Assembly: GCA_006538405.1 (NCBI GenBank)
Contig: BJKQ01000003.1
Span: 3,348,001-3,412,000 of the forward strand
DNA: 64,000 bases
Direction: 5' to 3'
Source: Hansfordia pulvinata
Taxonomy: Eukaryota; Ascomycota; Sordariomycetes; Xylariales
Positions 54,878 to 64,000 of this stretch are shown here, piece by piece. The notes beneath the pieces are model-generated. The model was given only the letters and a program-made list of their open reading frames with translations. It did no database searches and was not told the origin of the DNA. Made by a program: the position numbers and the translations under genes. Every line of letters begins with the position of its first letter. Position 1 is the first letter of the stretch.

Positions 54878-57237
54878 GCTTACGGACGGTCGAAGGGGCG
54901 CGAGGGGGCTCTTCATTCGGTCTCATGGCCCGGCGAATCGGCGAGGGCGGCACTCGCGGCAGAGGTGTTCCCCGATAGCAGCGAACTCGATGGCCATCTG
55001 GCGTCGGGGACTCTCTTCCATCACCGAACCCGCCTGACGCTCGGACGGGTGGTGCCGGACGGGTGGTGGTCAGGGGATGATATTGTATTTGAGTGAATAT
55101 CATCCTGGGTTCCTGGGGTTGAGTAACGATTGCACTTTGCGATTCCCCGATCTGTCAATCCAGGCTAGCATGTGAATGCCTGGATCACCCCGATTCTGTG
55201 TCAAGATGGACAGCGGCCAGGTCGGATTGTATTCGTGGAGAAAGAGAGACGCCACAAGTATGCAACTTGACCCTGTCGCTTGGGCTGCCGCTGAGGGGTT
55301 ACCAAGTCCAGCGAATTGTACCCAGCCCGAGGCTCTGAACCAGCCCCGGTTGGTGGACAGTCTCACTTCCAGCGTCTCTCGGCGCGGACCGCCTTCCGTG
55401 AATCTACAACTACCTGAGTCACGGCAGGGTCAACTCTGCCTTTTGCGTGCTTGGAATGCGGACTCCGTCTCCGACACAGACACTCTGATAAGGGGATGGA
55501 TGACGACCCACCGGACGACAGCCAGCCCGTCTCGCGTCAGGGCAGGTGGTAATCGATCCCGTATGCCTGGGCATTCGGAGCAACGTGATTGGGGGAAGAA
55601 TTGCCTGGACTCGTGCCCGCCAGGTGGTGCCTACCTGGATGCAGCTAATCCAGTTTCAATTGCTCCGCATCCTGGCTAAACCTGGGGTTGGGTGGGTGGG
55701 TGGATGTGGCGGGTCTGGGGCCGGCGCTAGATTTCGCCCCGTATGCCCCCCCTCTCCCCGGGGCACCCAGGCCGCCTGCCACTCCTACTCGTACTCCTGC
55801 GCCTGTCGTTCCAGATGACCTGGTTCGAGAGCGAGATGCAAGTAGCGAGTGTCGGATGTCTGGGGGTTGGTATTCTGTGCAACGAAACATTGAAGGCGGT
55901 GTTTGGTATGAGAAAGGGCGTGAGGGCCTCGAACTACCAAAGGGCCAGCCAGGTTGAGGCTAGGACACGCGGCATCGAGGCCACCGCCGTTACCTAGTGT
56001 CACAGTCCTCGTCAACACATGTAGGTCTGAGGAAGTGACGGGAGATACGCGGCAAGCTATCAGAGGCTCTGGGCGCCGGCGGAAAAAAGAGCCCCCAATC
56101 ATAAGCCAAGGTCGATACCGTCCGTGGGTTCGTCGGCAGTCGAAAGCTGAGACACCCATTAACAATAGATACTCCGACCTAGGTTGCGATGGGGACGGGT
56201 TGCGAGTCTCGCGGGACAGACTCCACCCATACTTGCACCTCGAGTCCTCCAGGCCAAGTTTCTAGTGTGATGGGCGGTAGATGTCATGTATGTACAATGT
56301 GCCCGGAGTCATGAGCCATGTCCGGACGCAGTGGTGGTGTCCAGTCTGAGGTATCAATGTAAGCGTATTGGATGTACTAGGTTTGTGTTAGGTACCGTAG
56401 GTATTAGCTGGTTCGGACAACCGCGTATCGCTCTTGCCTGCCCGTGCCGGAGCATTTGTGCATGTGCCTGCCTGCTGGGTCCCGTTCCCTCCACAGCGAA
56501 CCTACATCATATGGATCCATGTTGTGGAGGTGGCTCGGCCGACTTTACACGTAGCTGAAGTACCCCTCCATTCCATTGTTCCAATTCTCGGGGGTCAGCC
56601 TAAGGAGCGCTACATCCAAGGTGGGTATACGTTATGGAGGCACGGCACCAACTACCTCTCAGGCTCCGGCTCAATGCCGACCCGACCTCACCTTTTTATT
56701 ATCGACTTTCACCTCTATCTCGCCCGTCTCCACGTCTCTTAGCCCTCCCCTCCCCTTCGACCTCTCAGCTGCGCTGACTCCAACGATTCATCGTATCAAG
56801 ACGACACCAATCTCTTCCCGCCAGACCGCGCAGCCTGCCCATCTACGAGCCCCATCCGGCCAGCTCCCCTTCCCTGCAGCGCCACTCGCCCATTCCCGTG
56901 TCTTTCAGCAGAACCTGTCAACTATGGAACACCCCGCAATTGGCCAGGCACACGACAGCTGAGGATAATATCCCATTCTCTGCTTCGTCGTTCATTTTCG
57001 ACCGTTGCCATACCGCTCGAGGCTCCGTAGACGTCATCCTTGTCGATCCGTGCACCCAGGAACGGTTGCTTGAGCCGCCAGGACCATCTTCAACGTTGCC
57101 TGTGAGCGCGTTGCAACAACCGGGCATCCTGGACGCCGCTCCTGAAATTGGGAGGGTTCGCCTTCGACCCCTAACGGTTTTTGTGAGCTTGGGCACTCCC
57201 TCCAGCCTGTCTCGAGAGAGTCAACCCTCCCGCTACC
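54878..57237. other. intergenic region upstream of the quinate-repressor-like gene
   Basis: No supportable gene. The last 600 bp before 57238 are C+T-rich and probably promoter and leader. I looked there for a missing N-terminal kinase-like domain (P-loop) in all three frames and found none. Confidence 0.45.
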
Positions 57238-59482
57238 ATGACCACTGTGCAGCAATTGCCTCAGCCTCCAGCCCCAAGTCTCGACTCGCCGCTCAGCGGC
57301 GCCATGGACCTCATCGTCGATGGGCGCCCGCGCATGGGCTCTGCGGTCAGTATTGACAAGGGCAGCGACATTCAAAACGGCGATGACCGCACCGCTGTCA
57401 TCATTTACGGCCCCGGACAGGAGAATATCGTGGCCGAATTCGCGGACGTCCTGGGTAAGCCTCACAAAATGGTTGGTGGTTTCGAGAATGTCGAAAAAGC
57501 CGGACAAGATAGCGTCTTTGGTGTCGCCTCCAACAACGCGAAAAGCGGCATAACTCAACGTGATCGCACCGCGGTCGTCGCCATTCATGCGCACTGCGTT
57601 TCTTTGGGTATGCCTCCTGACCGTCACCTATCCTCGCAATGTGACTTTGAGTATCTGTACACCGAGGCGCCTTTTTTTCGACGCGACCTAGCACGATTCG
57701 TGTCCTTTACCCTTGGCCAGGTCAACCACCACAGCTCCTTGATGGAAAAGGCCAGGACCTTTTTTCTCTCCATGACGTTCCCTGACGTCCGCGCCGCCTT
57801 GCCCAACATAGACATCCTGACTGTCGGCGCTGATGTCGTCGAGTTGCGTGTCGACCTGCTCAGAGAGCCCCTTCACGACGGGGGCTTTGCGCCAATACCA
57901 AGCCTGAGCTACGTCGGCGAGCAAGTCATGCTCTTGCGGCAAAGGACCGAACTTCCCATAATATTCACTACCAGGTGCACCGAGGAAAATGGCCGCTTCC
58001 CCATGGGCGACCCGGAAATCTTTCGAGAATACTTGTGCAGGGCTATTCAATGGGGTGTCGAGTATATCGATGTCGAGGTTTGGCTGCCTGAAGAGATACG
58101 CAGACACATCTTCGAGCATCGAGGCTACAGTCGCGTTATGGCGGCATACCATGACTACTCGGGCACTTTCAAATGGCCGTCCGAAAAGGCCGAGTCGGTC
58201 TTCGTCGAGTCATGCAAGTACGGAGACATCGTCAAGATGATCACCATCATCAATGAGCACAACGAGAATTTCGAACTCGAGTACTTTCGATCCAAAATCC
58301 GACATGATTACCCCGATGGCCCGCCGTTTTGTGCCGTGAACATGGGGGAACTCGGCCAGATATCCCGGACCCTCAACAAAGTGCTCACCCCATCACTCAC
58401 CCTCTGCTACCAACCATCGCTGCGCCGGGTCAGATGAGCACGGCCGAGATCAATGCAGCACTCTCTCTTCTGGGCCAACTGCCGAAACGCGAGATATTCG
58501 GCATCAACCATTCATTCTGTCGAATTGCTACGCCTCATGCCCCCTTCTACGAAAAGTGTTTCAACGAGTTGGGGCTTCCACACCATTTCTCCGCCGTTGA
58601 GCGCCAGGCGCGGATTGGCTCCTCCATTGAAGCATGGTGCAACCAAAAGACATTTGGTGGCGCATACTTGAGCCCCCTGTCTCTATATCAAGCCTAATGC
58701 AATCTAATTCATTCTTCTCTGGACTCAACAATGGTGCCGGTCCAGAACTCACCGAAGCTGCCCGGATGATAGGCTTGGTGGACACGCTGGTTCTCAATTC
58801 AATCACATCCTCACCCTCCTCCTCCGAGCCGTCCTCGTTACCATCCACTCCGAGCCGGACCGTTGACCCCTCAAACTCAACAAGTCAACCCTCGCACTTG
58901 CCTCCAAGCACGTCGCTGACACTGGACAATGCCAGTTGGAAAGGGATTCTGAGAACGTTGACTCGGGATCTGGCACCTTCGGCCTACGCAGGCCGGACTG
59001 CGGTGGTGCTTGCCTCAAACCCTGAGGATGCCTCGTCTGCACTGTACGCGCTCAAGGCTCTGCGAGTGGGCAAGATATACACCGTGGGCTTCAAGACACC
59101 CCCAGCTCTGGCACGGGGTCTCACGATTGAACCATGCAATAGCTTGGAGAGTCTGCAGCGTGCGCGGATGACGGACGAAGAAACCGGCCCCTTCGTGATC
59201 ATTTCTGCCCTGGGGCCCGAGAAGGCGAACATAGTAGGGATGTTGGTACGTGTCTATAGTGGCTCGAGAAAACCATCAATGAATAGTCGGAGGGTGTTTC
59301 TCGATCTCGCTGACGGCCCAAGGAAGGGCGATCCGGGAGTCGTGGCAGAGCAGAGCGGGTTCTCTGCATACGGGGTGGCGGACACGAACGCATTCACGAC
59401 TGTCGCGACTCTTCGACTCCTCGTAGGGCAGAATGTCCCCTACAACTTTGTCCGACTAGCGAGTGGGCAGAACATGTTTTAA
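57238..59482 (+). CDS. quinate repressor-like protein (AROM C-terminal-like), frame broken twice
   Basis: Resembles QutR/qa-1S, the fungal quinate-pathway repressors, which derive from the last domains of the AROM shikimate enzyme. Three frames join into 748 residues if one C is added at 58388-58391 and one at 58673-58677; the joins then read [14 protein letters not shown] and [15 protein letters not shown] type I dehydroquinase-like domain runs from about residue 175, with ELRVDLL (202), HDYSGTF (His 305) and DIVK (Lys 333), the positions of the catalytic His and Schiff-base Lys. A shikimate-dehydrogenase-like domain follows ([31 protein letters not shown]). Its usual GxxVTxPxK lysine motif is replaced by GGAYLSPP, which argues against enzyme activity. 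The first 170 or so residues have coding bias but no visible P-loop, so the kinase-like domain of QutR is missing or changed and the start is uncertain. No other qa/qut genes are in the window. Confidence 0.8.
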
Positions 59483-59489
59483 GTTCAAT

Positions 59490-59756
59490 CTACAACGGAT
59501 CACACTGCCGTGTCCTGATCATACAGTCGGCTAAAGTCTGCAACACAAAGTGAGGAAGCACCAGTATCGTAACAGCAAGTTTTCCATTGAAATTTTGGGC
59601 GCGTTCATGCTGATTGGGTCCCTCCTGGCTATCAAGGATTGTGACGTGCTGATCTGATGGGTGAACCGACTTCAAATTGATTTCATCATCTATCTGCGTC
59701 GGTGGCCCTAGTAGCGGTGAGGCTTCATCATCCCCTCTGTACGTTCCAGAAGGCAC
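59490..59756 (-). pseudogene. possible truncated membrane transporter N-terminus
   Basis: A frame of 88 codons starts MPSGTYRGDDEASPLLGPP, an acidic leader with a SPLLG motif like that before the first membrane helix of many fungal MFS transporters. A single hydrophobic stretch (LAVTILVLPHFVLQTL) follows, then a stop. It ends 7 bp past the stop of the convergent quinate-repressor-like gene, so there is no room for the rest of a transporter. Either it is a relic, the first exon of something unrecognised, or chance. Weak evidence. Confidence 0.2.
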
Positions 59757-62700
59757 GTGTCAGAATCTACAGGGTCTCGGCATACTGTGAGTCTTAAGTC
59801 TTTTTGATCATTTCTGGTCTCCTCTGAGCAGGCCGGCATGCTCGTATTACAACAGCGGAGCCTCCAGATCTCAGACGTGAAAGGCATCGGCAAGCGTGTA
59901 GTGCCTGGGCTTTTTAAAATGAGCCTGCAACCTAGCGACCTGCGCCTAGCATTTTCAACTTGTGAAATCAACACCCCGAATGTGTAATAACCCGGCTGGT
60001 GTTACACTCGGGAACGACCCGCGACCTCTGCCATTCGAGAATTTAGTACAGGGGTTGGCTTTCGGGTCAAAAAACTCAGGCCGCGATCCACCTCACCGAC
60101 ACCGTTAACGCCTCAAAAGAGGGGGTCGACGATATCTCAGAAGAAATCCAGCAGGGGGGCCAGCTAGGCTCTCAAACACATACCCGGGTAAGCCAGCATA
60201 TGCAGCCGAGCCGAGAAGCGACCCGCCCGGGCAACACCGGATCACGACCATGCCTGCGGTTCTCGATAGACGTGAGACCCGCTTGCATGGGGACCACCGG
60301 CGCCCCGGGCCCAAACGGTTCTGTCTTTGACTGGTCATTACAACAAAGTTTTCAACCCTACCTTTCCTGCTTTCTTGGGCGTCCATTTTACTGATAGTTC
60401 GTTCGCCGGCAATCGACAGCGCTCCCCGGCTACGACCATGCACCGTGGCGTGGTTGCCTTGCGTCTTCTCCTCGCACCGTTCGATCCCCGGCAACGGGGA
60501 ACAGACTTCCCCGGCTGTCTGGTCTGGATATCAATCGAGATGGCGGCTTGACCAGTCACATCAATTCATCAACTCTTGTGCCTTCGCCCCTGCGATAGCG
60601 TTCCCCTTTCAAGTTCTTGGATGACGCACCCAAGCAGCACACGATGGGCCAACGATTGAGGCTACGCGCGTCGTTTCACGTTCCGTTCCTGAATTGACCC
60701 AGCAGCAGGATCCCTCGCACTACAGGGTGTTAGGTGCACATATGTCATATATATCCCGGGCTGCCAAGAGAATGGTCAGAACATGCACTGCCAGTCCAGT
60801 CCACTCTCGCCAGGTTGAGACGGCCAGCTGTATTGCCGCGCGGCATCTGTAGCTGTATCTACGACGACCCTGTTTGCCTGCTTCCGGTCCATTCGGAGGG
60901 GGCTCGCTGCTGGGTTTGGGCAAGCCCCGATATTAGCATCGCAGCCACAAACGCACGGGTGTGGGTGAGTCTTTGATCCATTGGAAGAAATCCAGACTCG
61001 CAGTTCTATAACACGGCCATGGGTCGTCGTTGCAGCTCCCTGCTTTCGTCTCATTCGTGAAAAGCCTGGGTGGTGTGAGATCTTACGAGCCGAAGAATTC
61101 TGCAGGTACTCGACCCAGCGACTACCATGGCTGTGGAAACCCTGGGCTGTCCAAATACCAACTGCGCAACAAGTTCCAACTTCGTGGAGGTGCTCAATGT
61201 ACCCATCTGGTAATCTGGGAAACGGGGTATATACCAAAGATCAGGACCTCACCTGTAACAGACAGCAAACCGGAAGACCACGCTCTTTGCGGTCTGTGGA
61301 GCTGCCTCCTCGGCTCCATGGGGGTCAGACGGGAGCTGAGCTGGTCCCTCCCTCTTCCACAGGACGACGAGATACCTCATTGCAAGCCATAGCGTTGCAA
61401 AGAGCGACGCACATCCAGATGAATCCGGCAGGTGCAACACGCTGGGCGCGGCGGTGATCTACTCGTACGAGTACGTGTATCCCAAATACAAGGATCGCTG
61501 CGTCGTACCCTGCGAAGGCGAGGGGCAAATACTCGGTAAGCAAAGTCCACCTGAGTGTTGCTTGGCCATGAGCTGTGAAAGCGAGAAGCACGGGGGCGGC
61601 GCGTTCTCCAAGGTCGGCACAAGCATGGCTCGCCTCCCGCTGGCACTGTTTTTTTCATCCCGCCGAGCAATGAAGAACCAGGTCATGTTTCAAATATTTC
61701 GAGAAGAGGTACAGAAGACTGCAGCCACGGCGATGCGCCGCCAACCCCTTGTACCCTGGTCAAGAGTATCTTGCGCGAGTTGAGAACAGCGGAGTCGAGC
61801 TCGACAGGGTTGAGATTGAGGCCCTGGCCGCGTCACACAACTAGCTGGATAATGTCGTCGAGGCTGATTACAGGCACTGGAGTGATCCTGACGGAGCATA
61901 CTTTGCGAGGGCGCCCCCTCCTCCCCCTTTACCATCGAATCGGCGGCGAAGGGGCTCGTCGCTGACTTGGAGTGGCCGTCAACGAGACTCGGATTGCCCT
62001 GTCGTGTTTCCAGATCATTGTCATGCTGTATCCTCGATCACTGCCTAGTGCCAACTCGGTCGATAACTTGCCCTGCAAACAGGAGGATTAGACCGCTGGG
62101 CATTTGTGGAAAAGGTTGAACAGGACTTCTGGTATGTAGTTGGATGAAGGGCCGTCTTATTACTACACGAGGCCTATAGAGAGAAAAAAAAAAATCCAGT
62201 CGCTAACAGGCGTACGGATAGTGTCGAGTCCTCGTCGTGGAGGAGAAGCTGTCGAGTGATTGGATCGGGGGAGGAGTCGAGTGGTACCGGTGTAAGAGCC
62301 CCTTGTCTGAGGCAAGCTGGAATTAGGCACTAGAGCTAGTTAGTTAGCGCGATGGGTCGAAAGGGCGTTTCGTGGACGATCCGGGGATGGATGGGTGGGG
62401 GCGCTGGAGGAAGCCGTTGGTGGAGTGGCCCGGTCGTCGTGATTGTCAAGGTTCATGCTGGGCATCCTTGGTTGGTCGGGACCTGTCAGGCTGACCAGTC
62501 GAAAGCAGAAGCAGCGGGCGTTAGGGTCGTTTCCAGAAGGGCGATGTGATGGACCCGTGGGCGTTTGCGTCGTGTGTTCGAACGACATGGAGAGCGCGAA
62601 CATTGTTGGGTCCACCCGGCGCTGGTGCCGGAGAGGGGTCGTGAGGCGAGGAGTACGTGGGTGCGTGGGTGCGTGGGCGCGTGGGCGCGTAGGGTTCTCT

Positions 62701-64000
62701 ATACGGATACGACCATCGTTCGGTAACCCAAGCGAGTCACGCACAAACAGGCCCGCCCGACACGGATCGTTGTCCCGCGATAATCACAGAGAGAGAGAGT
62801 CGTTTTCGCCTGGCTGTACTCGTAGGGGAGGGTTGCACATGGGATGGCGGGATGGACGAGCGAGCATGTGAGATTGAGGATGCAGGGGAGCTGGGGAGAA
62901 GCAAGGGCGTCTTCGTAGATACCTCACAGGCGACGTTCTCTTCATGGTGGCTACCACTTTTCGGTCGATCCCCGTCAGCTGGTCCGAGGCCCCGGTCTGC
63001 TCGCTCCAGCAGCCCGCGAGTGAACAGGCTGCATCCAATGTACGAGTACCCAGTCACCACTCCGATGGATGGATGTGCCCCTCTTGATGTAAGAGTTGGC
63101 TCGGCGTTCCGGATTCAAGGAACCTGACAAGTCCAGATTTCCAAGCCCATCACTTCAGTCCGATACTGGCGCGAGGATGTGCTGCAGTCGTATGCTCAAC
63201 TTACCTCTTGTAGGCTCCGGCAACAACGAGCGAAACGAGGTGAGGTCCTCGGTCAATCCAATGACCAGGAACGCTTTCCCTATTCTGCTTAAAGTGTTCT
63301 CCGTCCATGTCTGCAAAAGAGGACATACCTACCTCTCGTAGGTACCCCCGCCTTTCCCTTCCATGCCTTAGGCTATCCTGGGGGTAAGGTATCCATCCAA
63401 AACATGGGGTACATTGGCCGGAGCCAGGACTTGTTGTGTCCAGTAACGCCGCCCACCAACAACCCGGGAAGTAGCCTCCGGACTGCCCACCCGGTCGGTG
63501 CCTTCCTGCTTCCGAGCTGGGCTCCATGGATGGCACTGACGACCTGGAGTACGAGACGAGTACCTGATCCCGGGGCACTCGCTTCGTGGGCCGCTACTAC
63601 CGTACCTACGGAGTTACAGATGCAACTTCGTCGCAGCCGCCAGAGGTACGAGCATCTACCCCCCATACGAGCGATCTATCTATCTTGGGTACTCGTAGAT
63701 GGTTCATCTCTCCTCCCTCCCCCTCTTCCGTCTCCGCCGTACGCCAGCCGCCACTGAGCGCGGGCCCCAATGCTCTCCCGCCTCGCCTCGCCAGTCCTCC
63801 CGAGTTGCACCCGTAGTGGGCTCTCCCATTCACCTGCTGCCGCGCACATTGCCCCCTCAGGTCGGAGCTGCCGGTTTCTGGGTACACAACAACCTGGCGA
63901 TTCAAGCACACATATGCAGTCTCCATGACATATGTAGGCAGTTGTCTCTCCATGTCCCCTCTCCCTCTCCTCGCTCCAATCTGTCCAGGCTCCGAATACG
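59757..64000. other. gene-poor right end
   Basis: No supportable gene. It contains a TACTCGTACGAGTAC copy (61460-61474), 8-bp units of GTGGGTGC/GTGGGCGC type (about 62656-62690), and further TACTCGTA/TACGAGTA words near 62818, 63041 and 63691. Confidence 0.5.

Noticed and set aside
57034..57627. 197-codon minus-strand frame opposite the quinate-repressor-like gene
   Set aside because: It reads rather protein-like, but the plus strand has strong C-ending codon use in the same triplets and continues into recognised domains, so the minus reading is a shadow.
60470..60510. GTTCGATCCCCGG, resembling a tRNA T-loop
   Set aside because: No matching 5-bp T stem, acceptor stem or A-box around it.

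Overview
The window looks like nuclear DNA of a filamentous ascomycete, most likely a Sordariomycete and perhaps Hypocreales (inferred from gene content and architecture, not proven). The genes carry short GT-AG introns of about 50-170 bp and prefer C in third codon positions. Several families are recognisably fungal: a Vtc1-type vacuolar chaperone, an Rsp5-type HECT ligase, an AHC1-like ADA subunit and a quinate-repressor-like protein. I see no rRNA, tRNA, CRISPR array or intact transposon.

Layout. Positions 1-13.4 kb hold no gene I can support. From there: a choline-phosphate cytidylyltransferase gene (13408-14953, -); an F-box-like gene (19976-21030, -); a small secreted six-cysteine knottin-like peptide gene (24473-24845, +); a weaker secreted-protein candidate (26301-26702, +); a Tctex-1 dynein light chain (27461-28179, -); VTC1 (30046-30505, +), convergent with an Alba-domain gene (31213-31967, -); an AHC1-like zinc-finger gene (39774-41781, +); the RSP5/hulA-type HECT ubiquitin ligase (44708-47713, -); a PABPN1/Pab2-type nuclear poly(A)-binding protein (51970-52767, -); a second small secreted cysteine-containing protein (54581-54877, +); a quinate-repressor-like gene (57238-59482, +); and a possible truncated membrane-protein remnant (59490-59756, -). 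The last 4 kb look non-coding. The genes are unrelated housekeeping and accessory loci; I see no operon or biosynthetic cluster.

Two signals run across the whole window. First, five otherwise conserved genes are broken by seven single-base deletions. All are -1 shifts at or beside short C/G runs, and each reading frame becomes continuous if one C or G is added. This points to sequence or assembly error rather than seven true mutations, and these proteins should be read with that in mind. Second, the short word TACTCGTA/TACGAGTA is scattered about forty times through intergenic DNA, several times as the perfect palindrome GTACTCGTACGAGTAC, and is nearly absent from the recognised genes.

The best candidates for undescribed biology are the two small secreted peptides. 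Each has a signal peptide, a Lys-Arg (Kex2-type) site and a cysteine-rich C-terminal part. The knottin-like one is interrupted by a 166 bp intron, so no single open frame shows it.
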